Source: Gulosibacter chungangensis
Lineage (GTDB): Bacteria > Actinomycetota > Actinomycetes > Actinomycetales > Microbacteriaceae
Length of the DNA stretch: 64,000 bases
Assembly: GCF_008831155.1 (NCBI RefSeq)
Contig: NZ_WBKB01000005.1
Span: forward strand, 216,251-280,250
Direction: 5' to 3'
Under the pieces are notes generated by a model. The model saw only the letters and a list, made by a program, of their open reading frames with translations. It had not been told where the DNA came from and did no database searches. The position numbers and the translations under genes are program-made. Below, one piece after another: positions 16,420 through 28,338 of the stretch. Numbering within the stretch: the first letter of the stretch is position 1; every line of letters begins with the position of its first letter.

Positions 16420-19400
16420 GGGTTGCCTCCATAATTTCGTTCCAGGTTTCGTCGCCGTCGGGGTCGATACCCGCTTCGACGGCGTGCTGGCGGATGCTCG
16501 TAACCGTCGCGTAGTCGCGCGGCAGTACCTTGGTAAATTCGGTTCGGATGCGGTCAAAATCGGCGAGGATGCGTTGGCCGAGTTCGGAACCGGTCTGCTC
16601 GACGTGCTGGTGGATGAGATCCTCGAGTTCGTCAGCATCCGCATCGGAGAGCGGCTCGAGGCGCAGCTCGCCGGATTTCAGGGCGCTCGGGTTGATGAGC
16701 CCGGTGTCGAGGTTTCGGATATAGGCGATACCCCCGGACATCCCGGCCCCGAGGTTGCGCCCGGTTTCGCCGAGGATGACCGCGAGCCCGCCGGTCATGT
16801 ATTCGAGAGCGTGATCGCCCACGCCTTCAACCACGGCGGTGGCGCCCGAATTGCGCACCAGGAATCGCTCTCCGACAACGCCGCTCAGGAACATGGTGCC
16901 GCTGGTTGCGCCGTAGCCGATGACGTTGCCGGCGATGACGTTCTCTGCCGCAGCAAAGGTGGCCTGTTCATCCGGTCGCAGCACGATCTGGCCGCCTGAG
17001 AGCCCCTTGCCGACATAGTCATTGGAGTCTCCGTAGAGCTTCAGCGTGACTCCCGAAGGCAGGAACGCACCGAGTGACTGGCCGGCGGTGCCGGTGAGGG
17101 TGATGTTAATCGTGTCGCGGGCGAGGCCGTGTTCGCCGGTGGCGACCGTCACTTCGTGCCCCAGCATGGTGCCCACCGCGCGGTCGGTGTTCTTTACCGG
17201 CAGGCTAATCTGCACGGGTTCACCCTCGCGAAGCGCGGGCTCCGAGAGCGCGATGAGCGTGCTGTCGAAGTGTTCGTCGAGTTCGTGATCCTGATCGCGC
17301 AGACGTCGACGCGGCGCATCCGCGGGAAGCTCCGGCCCCTGCAGGATGGCGTCCAGGTCGAGCCCGTCAGCCTTCCAGTGGCGTTTGGCCTCATCGGTAT
17401 CGAGGAGGTCATCGCGGCCAATGATTTCGTCGAGGCTGCGATAGCCGAGCTCGGCGAGGTATTCGCGCACCTCCTGCGCAATGAACTCAAAGAAGTTCAC
17501 GACGTGTTCGGCCTTACCGGTGAAGCGCTCACGTAGTTCGGGGTTTTGGGTGGCGACGCCCACAGGGCAGGTGTCCATGTGGCACACGCGCATCATGATG
17601 CAGCCTTCGACCACGAGCGCGGTGGTCGCGAAGCCGTATTCTTCGGCACCGAGGAGCGCCCCGATCACGACATCCCGGCCGGTTTTGAGCTGCCCATCCA
17701 CCTGCACATTCACGCGATCACGCAGCCCGTTGATGCGCAGCGTCTGCTGCGTCTCGGCAAGACCGAGTTCCCACGGGGTACCGGCGTGCTTGAGCGAATT
17801 CAGCGGTGAGGCACCCGTGCCACCGTCGTGCCCCGAGACGAGAATCACGTCGGCGAGCGCCTTCGTGACCCCGGCAGCTACCGCACCGATCCCGTTTTCG
17901 GAGACCAGCTTCACGTGGATGCGTGCCTTCGGGTTCGCGCGCTTGAGGTCGAAGATGAGCTGCTTGAGATCCTCAATCGAGTAGATGTCGTGGTGGGGCG
18001 GGGGAGAGATGAGTCCAACACCGGCCGTTGCGTGACGGGTTTTCGCCACCCACGGGTACACCTTCTGCGGCGGCAGCTGCCCACCCTCACCGGGCTTCGC
18101 GCCCTGGGCGAGCTTGATCTGAATGTCATCGGCGTGGGTGAGATACATGCTCGTCACCCCAAATCGGCCCGAGGCAACCTGCTTGATGGCGCTGCGGCGC
18201 TCAGGGTCGAGGAGCCGATCGACGTCCTCGCCGCCCTCACCAGTATTCGACTTGGCGCCGAGCCGGTTCATCGCAATCGCGAGGGTCTCGTGTGCTTCCT
18301 TGGAGATCGAACCGTAGCTCATCGCGCCGGTCGAAAAACGCTTGACGATCTCAGAAACCGGTTCCACTTCATCCACCGAAATCGGTTGCCGATCGCTCGC
18401 AAACTTGAACAGGCCACGCAGGGTCGAGGTCTCCTCGGCCTGGCTGTCGACGCGGCGCGTGTAGTCCTTGAAGATGTCGTAGCGGCGCTCGCGGGTGGCG
18501 TGCTGGAGTCGGAAAACCGTGTCCGGGTTAAAGAGGTGCGTGGGGCCTTCGCGGCGCCACTGGTATTCACCGCCAATTTCGAGCGGTCGGTGCGGCGGTT
18601 CGCCACCGTCCACCGGGTAGGCCGCCTCGTGGCGTGCCTGCACCTCGACAGCGATGATGTCCAGATCAATACCGGAGATCTTCGAGGCAGTGCCGGTGAA
18701 GAACTCATCAATGATCTCCTGCGAGAGTCCGACCGCTTCAAAGGTCTGGGCGCCCGTGTAGCTCGCGATGATCGAAATGCCCATCTTGGACATGATCTTC
18801 AGCACGCCCTTGCCAAGAGCCTGTAGGTAGTTCTGCACGGCCTGCTCCGGGGTGATGCCCTCGATGCGACCGGAGGCCACCATGTCCTCGACCGACTCCA
18901 TGGCGAGGTAGGGGTTGACGGCACTCGCGCCATACCCGAGCAGCACCGCAACGTGGTGCACTTCGCGGACCTCACCGGTCTCGATCACGAGCCCCACGCG
19001 CAGGCGGCGCTGCGTGCGGATCAGATGATGGTGCACCGCGCCGGTCATCAGCAGCGAGGGAATTGGTGCCCAGTCGCGATTCGAATCGCGGTCCGAGAGC
19101 ACGATGAACTTCGCGCCGTTATCGATGGCCTTATCGGCTTCCGCACAGAGTTTTTCGAGCCCCTCTCGCAGACCCTCCACGCCACGATTCACGCGGTACA
19201 GACCGCTGAGCGTGACCGTCTCATCAATACCGGGTCGGGTTTCCAGGTGCTGCAGTTTCGCGAGCTCATCGTTATCGAGCACCGGGAAATCAACAATGAT
19301 TTGCCGCGCGTGATCGGGACTGATGTGCAGCAGGTTTTCCTGCGGCCCGATGGAGGTGACCAGGCTCGTTACGACTTCCTCGCGAATCGCGTCCAACGGC

Positions 19401-20980
19401 GGGTTCGTCACCTGCGCAAAATTCTGCGTGAAGTAGTCGAACATGAGCCGCGGCCGGTTAGCGAGTACCGCAATCGGCGTATCGCTACCCATTGCCCCCA
19501 GCGGCTCGGCACCGGTGCGAGCCATGGGCTCGAGCAGGATGCGCAGCTCCTCTTCCGTATAGCCAAACGAGCGTTGGCGGCGCACCACCGAAGAGCGGGT
19601 GTGGCTCACGTGTTCGCGCTCGGGGAGCTCTTCCAAACGGATGCGACCCTCATCAAGCCAGTCACCCCAGGGTTGCAGCTCGGCGAGGTCGTGCTTGATC
19701 TCTTCGTCTTCCACGATGCGACCGACCTCGGTGTCGACCACGAAGACACGGCCCGGACGCAGCCGACCCTTGCGGACAATGCGCTCAGGGGCTGCTTCGA
19801 AGACACCAACCTCAGAACCAACAATGACCAGTCCGTCATCGGTGACCACGAAGCGACCGGGGCGTAGGCCATTGCGGTCGAGAGTGGCGACGAGGCGGCG
19901 ACCGTCACTGAACGCCATCGAGGCGGGGCCATCCCAAGGCTCCATGACGAGCGAGTGGTATTCGAAGAAGTCGCGCACCTCGGCAGGCATATCGTCGCTG
20001 CGTTCCCAGGCCGCGGGCACCATCATATGGACGGCATGCACGAGCGAGCGGCCGGAAAGCGTGAGCAACTCCAGGACCTCGTCGAAGCTCGCCGAGTCGC
20101 TATTGCCCTCGGTGATAATTGGCAGCAGGTCGCTGACCTCGCCGAGATAGTGACTTTCCAACTGCGACTCTCGGGCACGCATCCAATTTCGATTGCCGCG
20201 GACGGTATTGATCTCGCCGTTGTGCGCCATCATGCGCATGGGCTGGGCGAGCGACCAAGACGGGAAGGTGTTCGTCGAGTAGCGCGAGTGCACGATCGCG
20301 AGCTTCGAGGCGAAGCGAGGATCGGACAGGTCGGGGTAGAAGGGCTGCAGCTGCAGCGTGGTGACCATGCCCTTATACGTGATCGTGCGACTGCTGAGCG
20401 AGCAAAAGTATGCGCCGAGCTGGTGCTCTAGGCGCTTGCGTAGGCGGTAGGCCTGGCGGTCCAGGACGATGCCCTTGCGGGGATTGCCGCGATAATTCTG
20501 GCGTTCGGAACGGATGAACAGCTGCTCAATGACCGGCATCGCTTCGCGTGCGAGCGGCCCCAGCTGCTCGACGTCGACGGGGACTTTGCGCCAGCCAAGC
20601 ACGCGCAGCTCTTCCTCCGCGCAGAGCGCTTCGATGCCCTCGCGCATTGCCGCCCGCTCGACGCTGTCGACGGGGAAGAACACATTGCCCACCGCATAGC
20701 GCTCTGCCGGTGGCAGTTCGAAGTCAACCACGGCGCGGAAGAATTCGTCCGGCACTTGGAGCAGGATGCCCGCGCCGTCACCGGTGCCCGCGTCGGACCC
20801 TACCGCACCGCGGTGTTCCATGTGCCGTAGTGCTTCCAGTGCGATCTCGACGACTTCGTGGCTCGGGTGGCCCTGCATGGTGGCAACCGAAGCAATACCG
20901 CAGGAATCGCGCTCGTTTGCAGGGTCATACATTCCGGCAGCAGCGGGAAGACTGTTGAAATGGTGCGCGAAAGCGTTCAT
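16412..20980 (-). CDS. gltB: Glutamate synthase (NADPH) large subunit
   Basis: 1522-residue GOGAT large subunit that makes two glutamates from glutamine and 2-oxoglutarate. An N-terminal propeptide precedes the Ntn-type nucleophile Cys in [13 protein letters not shown] (Cys27 with the start used). The FMN-binding synthase domain carries TGEGGED and the 3Fe-4S cluster motif [18 protein letters not shown], and a C-terminal beta-helix with GGxxG repeats follows. I start at MNAFAHH because AGGGG lies 4 to 5 bases upstream; an ATG seven codons earlier (21001) is the alternative. With gltD it forms a two-gene operon. A divergent SSB gene lies upstream. Confidence 0.97.
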   Translation of the reverse strand: MNAFAHHFNSLPAAAGMYDPANERDSCGIASVATMQGHPSHEVVEIALEALRHMEHRGAVGSDAGTGDGAGILLQVPDEFFRAVVDFELPPAERYAVGNVFFPVDSVERAAMREGIEALCAEEELRVLGWRKVPVDVEQLGPLAREAMPVIEQLFIRSERQNYRGNPRKGIVLDRQAYRLRKRLEHQLGAYFCSLSSRTITYKGMVTTLQLQPFYPDLSDPRFASKLAIVHSRYSTNTFPSWSLAQPMRMMAHNGEINTVRGNRNWMRARESQLESHYLGEVSDLLPIITEGNSDSASFDEVLELLTLSGRSLVHAVHMMVPAAWERSDDMPAEVRDFFEYHSLVMEPWDGPASMAFSDGRRLVATLDRNGLRPGRFVVTDDGLVIVGSEVGVFEAAPERIVRKGRLRPGRVFVVDTEVGRIVEDEEIKHDLAELQPWGDWLDEGRIRLEELPEREHVSHTRSSVVRRQRSFGYTEEELRILLEPMARTGAEPLGAMGSDTPIAVLANRPRLMFDYFTQNFAQVTNPPLDAIREEVVTSLVTSIGPQENLLHISPDHARQIIVDFPVLDNDELAKLQHLETRPGIDETVTLSGLYRVNRGVEGLREGLEKLCAEADKAIDNGAKFIVLSDRDSNRDWAPIPSLLMTGAVHHHLIRTQRRLRVGLVIETGEVREVHHVAVLLGYGASAVNPYLAMESVEDMVASGRIEGITPEQAVQNYLQALGKGVLKIMSKMGISIIASYTGAQTFEAVGLSQEIIDEFFTGTASKISGIDLDIIAVEVQARHEAAYPVDGGEPPHRPLEIGGEYQWRREGPTHLFNPDTVFRLQHATRERRYDIFKDYTRRVDSQAEETSTLRGLFKFASDRQPISVDEVEPVSEIVKRFSTGAMSYGSISKEAHETLAIAMNRLGAKSNTGEGGEDVDRLLDPERRSAIKQVASGRFGVTSMYLTHADDIQIKLAQGAKPGEGGQLPPQKVYPWVAKTRHATAGVGLISPPPHHDIYSIEDLKQLIFDLKRANPKARIHVKLVSENGIGAVAAGVTKALADVILVSGHDGGTGASPLNSLKHAGTPWELGLAETQQTLRINGLRDRVNVQVDGQLKTGRDVVIGALLGAEEYGFATTALVVEGCIMMRVCHMDTCPVGVATQNPELRERFTGKAEHVVNFFEFIAQEVREYLAELGYRSLDEIIGRDDLLDTDEAKRHWKADGLDLDAILQGPELPADAPRRRLRDQDHELDEHFDSTLIALSEPALREGEPVQISLPVKNTDRAVGTMLGHEVTVATGEHGLARDTINITLTGTAGQSLGAFLPSGVTLKLYGDSNDYVGKGLSGGQIVLRPDEQATFAAAENVIAGNVIGYGATSGTMFLSGVVGERFLVRNSGATAVVEGVGDHALEYMTGGLAVILGETGRNLGAGMSGGIAYIRNLDTGLINPSALKSGELRLEPLSDADADELEDLIHQHVEQTGSELGQRILADFDRIRTEFTKVLPRDYATVTSIRQHAVEAGIDPDGDETWNEIMEATHG

Positions 20981-21329
20981 TATTCCCCTAGTAGTTGTCA
21001 TGAGCCCACGGTGGTGGACTTTTAGCGTAGAGGGTGAATTCCCATTTGAAAAGTCACATCTTTGTAGAGCTGTCCGCTAGGTGATAGTTCGGCAGGGTGT
21101 TTGAGTGCGAGTTTTTCCTGCTGTCCGGCACTTTTTTGTTGCCAGGGTGGCGTGCACGCGGCCTGTGGATTCGTAGATATTCACAGGTGAGCCGGTGGGA
21201 TGAGCGCAAATCTGTGCGCGGTCCCAAACTGATGACGGGCTCCGGCGGGCAGCAAATCACGCACGGTGCGGTTCGCCGGAGCACCACCCATTAGCGAACA
21301 CAGCAACACTCCTGAGAAAGGAGCCAACG
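20981..21329. other. 349-bp divergent intergenic region between gltB and the SSB gene
   Basis: No gene is apparent. It must hold the promoters of gltB (minus) and the SSB gene (plus). A potential stem GCTCCGGC / GCCGGAGC with a long loop lies around 21239-21283, and there is a short T run near 21131. I could not identify a convincing GlnR or AmtR nitrogen-control site by eye. Confidence 0.5.
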
Positions 21330-21902
21330 ATGACTGACTTCATTACCGTTACCGGCACGATCGGCACCGACCCAGACCATAAGGTGGTCGGCGATCAACT
21401 CAGCCGCACCACCTTCCGGCTTGCCTGTAGCGAACGGCGGCGCACAGCCGATGGCCAGGGTTGGGAGGACAGCCACACGAACTGGTACAGCGTGACCAGC
21501 TTCGGTCGCCTCGCTGCCAATGCGATTGCTTCAGTTGCGAAGGGGCAGCGAGTCATTGTGAGTGGCAAGCTGCGGATTCGCACCTACGCCCGCGAAGACG
21601 GGTCACAGGGCACGCAAGTCGAAATCATTGCCAACACCATTGGGCACGACCTGGCCTTCCAGATCTCCACCGCCGCAAAGTTCGGTTCTGGCGATCGCTC
21701 CAATGGTGGGGCGAATGGCACAGCGGAGGATCCCACGCCATCGAACGACTCCCTTGCAAGTGCGATGGGTGCCCCGTCATCGACGAGTGACGCGCCCTAT
21801 CCGGGTGAGCAAGAAACTCGAAGCTACCTGCCAGAGGACGTGGAAGTTGATGGCGTCTCTGTTGACGAGGAGACCGGGGAGGTATTTGCGGCCACTCACT
21901 GA
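21330..21902 (+). CDS. Single-stranded DNA-binding protein (additional SSB)
   Basis: 190-residue protein with an OB-fold typical of SSB: MTDFITVTGTIGTDPDHK, TTFRLACSERR, DSHTNWYSVTSFGRLAANAIASVAKGQRVIVSGKLRIR. A long acidic, low-complexity tail follows, ending EVDGVSVDEETGEVFAATH. It lacks the DDDIPF-type C-terminal tip of replicative SSBs, so it is probably a secondary SSB used in repair or competence rather than the main replication protein. The ATG is preceded by GAAAGGAG. No ribosomal protein genes flank it, unlike the usual rpsF-ssb-rpsR location. Confidence 0.88.
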   Translation: MTDFITVTGTIGTDPDHKVVGDQLSRTTFRLACSERRRTADGQGWEDSHTNWYSVTSFGRLAANAIASVAKGQRVIVSGKLRIRTYAREDGSQGTQVEIIANTIGHDLAFQISTAAKFGSGDRSNGGANGTAEDPTPSNDSLASAMGAPSSTSDAPYPGEQETRSYLPEDVEVDGVSVDEETGEVFAATH

Positions 21903-22101
21903 TCCGTCCGCCGCTGCATTCCATTGCACGCCGCATAATTTGGAATGTGATCGTGCCAAGACACACTAAGTTTTCCCAACCGCCGGGTGCTCGGCCAAGC
22001 GAAGTCTCGCCAAAGCTGAGCACCCGGCGCAGACATCCAGCCTTGCGATCACTTCTTTCTCTTATGATTTGCAAGTTGTGTCTGCAAACGAAGGGAAGCC
22101 G

Positions 22102-22575
22102 GTGCGTCTGGTTCGAACACTCTCCGCCGTCGCCATGATCGCGGTTGCCGGAATGTCACTGACAGCCTGCTCCCTGTTCGACGGCGATTCGAGGCCCGGG
22201 CCCACCGATGGGGCAACCACCGCAGCAACTCCGACTCCGGAAGCAATTTTCGTGCCCGACGGTGGTGCCGAAGAGAATAAGGCCTACTTCGACAAGACCT
22301 TGCAGGATCTGCTCGATGCTAATCCGGAGGCGGGTTCGCATGAAATGGTCAATGCTCTCACCGAGGCCGGTTTTGACAAGTCGCAGATGGAAGTCACTCC
22401 CGATAAGACGGCCGTGGATTTGGACGCCGCCTTCGTCGTTGTTTCGGTAAAAATGCCCGACAATATGTGCCTCATTGGCCAGACCGGCACCCACGGATAC
22501 GCATCGATGGTTGCGGAGCCGATGAAGAGTACCGATACCTGCCTCATCGGTAAGAACCAAGAGATCGACTGGTAA
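22102..22575 (+). CDS. Secreted lipoprotein of unknown function (DUF6993-like)
   Basis: 157 residues from a GTG preceded by GAAGGGAAG. An N-terminal signal VRLVRTLSAVAMIAVAGMSLTAC ends in a lipobox with the modified Cys, and the mature part holds a Pro/Thr-rich linker and a small globular domain with two Cys (DNMCLIGQ, DTCLIGK) that could pair. It precedes ettA, an order I recall from several Microbacteriaceae. Its function is not known; a membrane-anchored extracellular role is inferred. Confidence 0.8.
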   Translation: MRLVRTLSAVAMIAVAGMSLTACSLFDGDSRPGPTDGATTAATPTPEAIFVPDGGAEENKAYFDKTLQDLLDANPEAGSHEMVNALTEAGFDKSQMEVTPDKTAVDLDAAFVVVSVKMPDNMCLIGQTGTHGYASMVAEPMKSTDTCLIGKNQEIDW

Positions 22576-22648
22576 AGTCTGGGCAGGCCCGCGTTAGGGC
22601 CACATTGCTTTATCCACTCGCCCGGACTGGGCTCAAAGACTGGAAGTT

Positions 22649-24331
22649 ATGGCTGAGTACATCTACCAAATGGTCCGTGCCCGAAAGAAGGTGGGCGACA
22701 AGCTCATCCTCGACGACGTGACGATGTCGTTCTTCCCCGGCGCCAAGATCGGTATGGTTGGCCCGAACGGTGCCGGTAAGTCGACCATCCTCAAAATCAT
22801 GGCTGGACTCGACACCCCGTCTAACGGTGACGCAACCCTCACCCCGGGGTTCTCCGTGGGCATCCTGCTGCAGGAGCCGCCGCTGAACGAGGAAAAGACC
22901 GTTCGCGAGAACGTTGAAGAGGGTGTTGCTGAGATCAAGGGCAAGCTCGACCGCTTCAACGAGATCTCCGCCGCCATGGCCGATCCGGATGCCGACTTCG
23001 ATGCGCTGATGGAAGAAATGGGCACCCTGCAGACCGCCATCGACGCGGCCGATGCTTGGGACCTCGACTCGCAGCTCGAACAGGCGATGGATGCACTGCG
23101 CTGCCCGCCCGCCGACGAGCCGGTCACGAACCTCTCCGGTGGTGAGCGTCGCCGCGTGGCGCTGTGCAAGCTGCTGCTCGAAAAGCCCGACCTGCTGCTC
23201 CTTGACGAGCCCACCAACCACCTTGACGCCGAGAGTGTGTTGTGGCTCGAGCAGCACCTGCAGAAGTACCCCGGCGCAGTCATTGCGATCACCCACGACC
23301 GGTACTTCCTCGACCACGTCGCACAGTGGATCGCTGAGGTCGACCGCGGTCGCCTCTACCCGTACGAAGGCAACTACTCTACCTACCTGGAGACCAAGGC
23401 ACAGCGTCTCGAAGTGCAGGGTAAGAAGGATGCCAAGCTGCAGAAGCGACTCAAGGAAGAACTCGAGTGGGTTCGCTCGAACACCAAGGGTCGTCAGGCG
23501 AAGTCGAAGGCCCGTCTGGCCCGCTACGAGGAGATGGCTGCGGAAGCAGAGCGCACTCGGAAGCTTGACTTCGAAGAGATCCAGATCCCACCGGGGCCGC
23601 GCCTCGGCAGTATCGTGCTGGAGGCCAGCAACATCAAAAAGGGATTCGGGGACCGCGTCCTCTTCGACAACCTCTCCTTCTCGCTGCCGCGCAACGGCAT
23701 CGTCGGCATCATTGGTCCGAACGGTGTGGGTAAATCCACCCTCTTCAAGACCATCGTGGGCATTGAGGAACTCGACGGCGGCGATCTGAAGATCGGTGAG
23801 ACGGTCGAACTGTCCTACGTCGACCAGAGCCGCGCCGGTATCGACCCGGAGAAGAACGTCTGGGAAGTTGTCTCCGACGGTTTGGACTACATCCAGGTCG
23901 GCAAGGTGGAGATCCCCTCGCGCGCCTACGTTTCCTCCTTCGGGTTCAAGGGACCGGACCAGCAGAAGAAGTCGGGCGTACTCTCCGGTGGTGAGCGCAA
24001 CCGTCTCAACCTCGCACTGACGCTGAAGCAGGGCGGCAACCTGCTGCTCCTTGACGAGCCGACTAACGACCTCGACGTTGAGACCCTTTCGAGCCTCGAG
24101 AACGCGCTGCTGGAATTCCCCGGTTGCGCCGTGGTGATTACCCACGACCGTTGGTTCCTCGACCGCGTGGCCACCCACATCCTCGCCTACGAGGGCACCG
24201 ATGAGAACCCCTCGAACTGGTACTGGTACGAGGGTAACTTCGAAGGCTACGAGGCGAACAAGATTGAGCGTCTTGGGCCGGAAGCTGCGAAGCCTTCGCG
24301 AGTGACCTACCGAAAGCTCACGCGCGACTAA
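22649..24331 (+). CDS. ettA: Energy-dependent translational throttle protein, ABC-F ATPase
   Basis: 560-residue ABC-F protein that binds the ribosomal E site and gates the first elongation steps according to the ATP/ADP ratio. It has two complete nucleotide-binding domains: GPNGAGKST with LSGGERRRVAL and LLLLDEPTNHLD, then GPNGVGKST with LSGGERNRLNL and LLLLDEPTNDLD. The linker carries the arginine/lysine-rich P-site tRNA interaction motif (EWVRSNTKGRQAKSKARLARYEEM). No membrane domain is present. It overlaps the next gene by one base (TAATG). Confidence 0.96.
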   Translation: MAEYIYQMVRARKKVGDKLILDDVTMSFFPGAKIGMVGPNGAGKSTILKIMAGLDTPSNGDATLTPGFSVGILLQEPPLNEEKTVRENVEEGVAEIKGKLDRFNEISAAMADPDADFDALMEEMGTLQTAIDAADAWDLDSQLEQAMDALRCPPADEPVTNLSGGERRRVALCKLLLEKPDLLLLDEPTNHLDAESVLWLEQHLQKYPGAVIAITHDRYFLDHVAQWIAEVDRGRLYPYEGNYSTYLETKAQRLEVQGKKDAKLQKRLKEELEWVRSNTKGRQAKSKARLARYEEMAAEAERTRKLDFEEIQIPPGPRLGSIVLEASNIKKGFGDRVLFDNLSFSLPRNGIVGIIGPNGVGKSTLFKTIVGIEELDGGDLKIGETVELSYVDQSRAGIDPEKNVWEVVSDGLDYIQVGKVEIPSRAYVSSFGFKGPDQQKKSGVLSGGERNRLNLALTLKQGGNLLLLDEPTNDLDVETLSSLENALLEFPGCAVVITHDRWFLDRVATHILAYEGTDENPSNWYWYEGNFEGYEANKIERLGPEAAKPSRVTYRKLTRD

Positions 24332-24858
24332 TGCAGGTGGGCTGGGTCTCCGGGGAAAAAGATGGCGAGCGTCGTTACCACGTATCGATGCCGGTTCGTT
24401 GGCGCGATCTCGACGCCTATAACCACGTGAACAACGCCACGATGCTGACGCTGCTCGAAGAAGCACGCACGATTGCATTTTGGAAGGTTCACCCGGATGA
24501 TCCCAGCCCCCAGCGGCCAATGGCCGTGGTGGACGCACAGGCGAATTCGGCGACGAATACGCTGATCTCACGGCAAGAGGCCGAATATAAAGTCCCGATT
24601 CCATACGGCCACGAGCCCCTCGATATCCAAATCTGGCTCAGCGAGATAGCTGCCGCCTCGGTCGAGGTCTCCTATGAGGTGTGGAATCCCGTGAACTCAC
24701 CTAAACGGATCCTGCACACGCTCGCACGCACGACCATCGTCTTTGTTGACACCGCAACCGGTAGGCCCCGTCGCGTCAGTGAATCCGAACGCGCTGCCTG
24801 GCAACCATTCCTCGGCGCGCCCTCGCGGATGCGCGTCGATCGACAGCGGCGAGACTAG
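24331..24858 (+). CDS. Acyl-CoA thioesterase, hot-dog fold (4HBT type)
   Basis: 175-residue hot-dog protein. The motif PVRWRDLDAYNHVNNATMLTLLEEAR carries the catalytic Asp (DLDAYNHVNN) of the YbgC/FadM-like group, with YKVPIPYGHEPLDIQIWLSEI forming the next strands. It probably hydrolyses an acyl-CoA. The ATG overlaps the ettA stop, so the two are translated in series. Substrate chain length is unknown. Confidence 0.88.
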   Translation: MQVGWVSGEKDGERRYHVSMPVRWRDLDAYNHVNNATMLTLLEEARTIAFWKVHPDDPSPQRPMAVVDAQANSATNTLISRQEAEYKVPIPYGHEPLDIQIWLSEIAAASVEVSYEVWNPVNSPKRILHTLARTTIVFVDTATGRPRRVSESERAAWQPFLGAPSRMRVDRQRRD

Positions 24859-24860
24859 CC

Positions 24861-25595
24861 ATGCCCGCCATGCTCACGCTTGCGAACCCGCAGGTTCGCG
24901 AGGATCTCGCCACCTTCCTCGGCAGAGCGGGCCGCATCGAAGACTCCGGTCTGCGCCTCCAGGAAGTACCCGGCGGGGTTGCCTGCTGGGTACCGGTATT
25001 GCGCCCGGCGGGGCTCCTCACCGATTCGCCACTCGTAGTCGGGGTTCGCGGCATCCCTGCGCGGATTGAAAGCACCGAGGCCGATGATTTCGTGGGCGAC
25101 CGCGTCGATATCCTCGTGCCAATGCGGGGAATGCTCGATCGTCTCGCGCGCACACCGAACAGCGAGCAGGAGGCACTTCGTCTCGCGCTGCCCGTTGAAC
25201 GACCTCACGAGTCGTGGACGGGTGTGACTCCGCCGCTGTCGGGGTGGCAGCCCACCGCGGAACTCTCGAGCGACATCCTCATCCACGTTGCCGAAGACGG
25301 CATCGCCGAAGTGGGGGAGCGGGCCGGAGGCGGGCTGGGACAACTCCTCGCCGAAGAAATTCGCACCAACACGTGGACTCGCGCGCTGCCGGAAATGGCG
25401 CGTAAGAAGGCCCCTTCCATAACTTCCCCGAGCGACCATGCCATTGCACCTACGCCTCTTCCACCCGCCGGGGCAGCATTCGCCGCGCATGCGCTCGGCT
25501 TCCTGAAATCCGGCGAGACCGGGCAACTTTCTGAAGCGCCAGGGTGGTGGCGCATCGCCTTCCCCGCAGGGCAAGTTCTGATTCGTCGACGATAG
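24861..25595 (+). CDS. Conserved actinobacterial protein of unknown function
   Basis: 244 residues starting two bases after the thioesterase stop, so part of the same transcription unit. It is a soluble protein without signal peptide; the start MPAMLTLANPQVREDLATFLGRAGRI and the end GWWRIAFPAGQVLIRRR flank a mostly alpha/beta sequence with a Pro/Ala-rich loop near residue 195. I do not recognise a domain. The alternative ATG at 24870 is in frame. Confidence 0.72.
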   Translation: MPAMLTLANPQVREDLATFLGRAGRIEDSGLRLQEVPGGVACWVPVLRPAGLLTDSPLVVGVRGIPARIESTEADDFVGDRVDILVPMRGMLDRLARTPNSEQEALRLALPVERPHESWTGVTPPLSGWQPTAELSSDILIHVAEDGIAEVGERAGGGLGQLLAEEIRTNTWTRALPEMARKKAPSITSPSDHAIAPTPLPPAGAAFAAHALGFLKSGETGQLSEAPGWWRIAFPAGQVLIRRR

Positions 25596-25653
25596 ATCGC
25601 AAAAAAGGTGCGAACTTCTCATGATGCGGACTACTATTCAATTCGGTGGCTGA

Positions 25654-27039
<1,386 letters not shown>

Positions 27040-27057
27040 GCCCCAAGGCAACCCCAT

Positions 27058-27106
27058 ACTCGGGCCCCGACATGTGCAGCAAACCTGCGCATGCCGGGGC
27101 CCGAGT
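27058..27106 (+). terminator. Terminator hairpin after gdhA
   Basis: Long inverted repeat ACTCGGGCCCCGACATG / CATGCCGGGGCCCGAGT (one mismatch) 18 bp after the gdhA stop. It separates gdhA from the thiamine operon leader. Confidence 0.8.
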
Positions 27107-27126
27107 CATTCATTGCTAAGCTGGTG

Positions 27127-27222
27127 ACTCACGACAGGGGAGCGCCCACCGGCGCTGAGAGTGCGCGCAGCCGCAGACCCTCGAACCTGCCCGGTTAGCA
27201 CCGGCGAAGGAAGTCGAGATTC
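27127..27222 (+). promoter_or_regulatory. TPP (thi-box) riboswitch upstream of thiBPQ
   Basis: The conserved core is present in order: ACAGGGGAGC, GCTGAGAG, CCCTCGAACCTG, then GGTTAGCACCGGCGAAGGAAGT, which match the TPP aptamer P2-P3 and P4-P5 arms. It ends about 50 bp before the thiB start. Binding of thiamine diphosphate should switch off the transporter genes. The short distance to the Shine-Dalgarno (GGAGGACAG) suggests control of translation, although termination cannot be excluded. Confidence 0.93.
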
Positions 27223-27274
27223 TCTCCTTGTATCGCCCAAGCGATGCAAGCCCTCCATACCCTATGGAGGACAG

Positions 27275-28321
27275 ATGAAACGTCGCATCACCATGACCGC
27301 AACGATCGCCGCGGCAGCGCTCACCATGACCGGCTGCTCGGCAGTGGATCAAGTCGACAGCACCGGCAGCACCGAAAGCGCCGGCGGCACGGTGACCATC
27401 CTGACCCACGATTCCTTCGTGATCACCGATGAGCAGATCGCCGCCTTTGAAGAACAGAGCGGGTACACGCTGCAAACCACCGCTCCCGGGGATGCGGGCG
27501 TGATCACCAACCAGCTGATTCTCTCCGGCGATGCCCCCACCGTCGACGGCGTCTACGGCATCGAAAACTACTCCACGCAAACCCTGCTCGACGCCGGCGT
27601 GCTCGCGAGCTACACCTCACCGAACCTGCCGGAATCCGCCACGGACCTCGCAATCGAGGGTACCTTCACCCCGATCGACCAGGGCCAGGTCTGCGTCAAC
27701 ATCGACCACGCCTGGTTCGAAGAAAACGGCGTGGCCGAACCGACCACGCTGGATGACCTCACGAAGCCCGAGTATGCATCCCTGCTGGTAACCATGAACC
27801 CCGCAACCTCCTCGCCGGGTCTGGCCTTCCTCGTCGCAACCGTGACCGAACAGGGCGATGACTGGCAGAGCTACTGGCAGTCACTGCTCGAGGGCGGCAC
27901 CAAGGTTGTCTCCGGTTGGTCGGATGCTTATTTCGTTGACTTCTCGGGCGCCGAAGGCCAGGGCGACTACCCGCTCGTGCTGAGCTACTCATCCTCGCCT
28001 GCCGAGGCTGACGGCCAGACTGGCGTGCTCGAGGCAAGCTGCACCCCGCAGGTGGAGTACGCAGCCGTCGTGGAAGGCGCGGCCAACCCCGAAGGCGCGC
28101 AAGCGTTTATTGACTTCCTGCTGGGCGAAGACTTCCAGTCGGGTGTGGCCGAAAACATGTACATGTACCCGGTGGACTCGGAAATCGCGCTCCCCGAAAC
28201 CTGGGCACAGCACGCGACGCTCGTCGAAAACCCGATTCAGCCGGACCTCGCGCAGGTCGCGCAGAACCGCGACACATGGATCGCTGACTGGACCGAGCTC
28301 TTCGAAAACCACAGCAACTAA
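27275..28321 (+). CDS. thiB: Thiamine ABC transporter substrate-binding lipoprotein
   Basis: 348-residue lipoprotein: MKRRITMTATIAAAALTMTGC is a signal with lipobox, and the mature protein has the periplasmic-binding fold of the ThiB group (VTILTHDSFVITDEQIAAFEEQSG, GVYGIENYSTQTLLDAGVL, VCVNIDHAWF, YPLVLSYSSSPA). It captures thiamine, or a phosphate ester, outside the membrane for ThiPQ. GGAGG precedes the ATG. The TPP riboswitch immediately upstream is strong independent evidence for the thiamine assignment. Confidence 0.94.
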   Translation: MKRRITMTATIAAAALTMTGCSAVDQVDSTGSTESAGGTVTILTHDSFVITDEQIAAFEEQSGYTLQTTAPGDAGVITNQLILSGDAPTVDGVYGIENYSTQTLLDAGVLASYTSPNLPESATDLAIEGTFTPIDQGQVCVNIDHAWFEENGVAEPTTLDDLTKPEYASLLVTMNPATSSPGLAFLVATVTEQGDDWQSYWQSLLEGGTKVVSGWSDAYFVDFSGAEGQGDYPLVLSYSSSPAEADGQTGVLEASCTPQVEYAAVVEGAANPEGAQAFIDFLLGEDFQSGVAENMYMYPVDSEIALPETWAQHATLVENPIQPDLAQVAQNRDTWIADWTELFENHSN

Positions 28322-28338
28322 CCTCGCTGGCACAGCAG

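Noticed and set aside
22610..24604. 664-codon open frame antisense to ettA and the thioesterase
   Set aside because: Antisense to genes with complete ABC motifs; product has no recognisable domain and would begin inside another gene.
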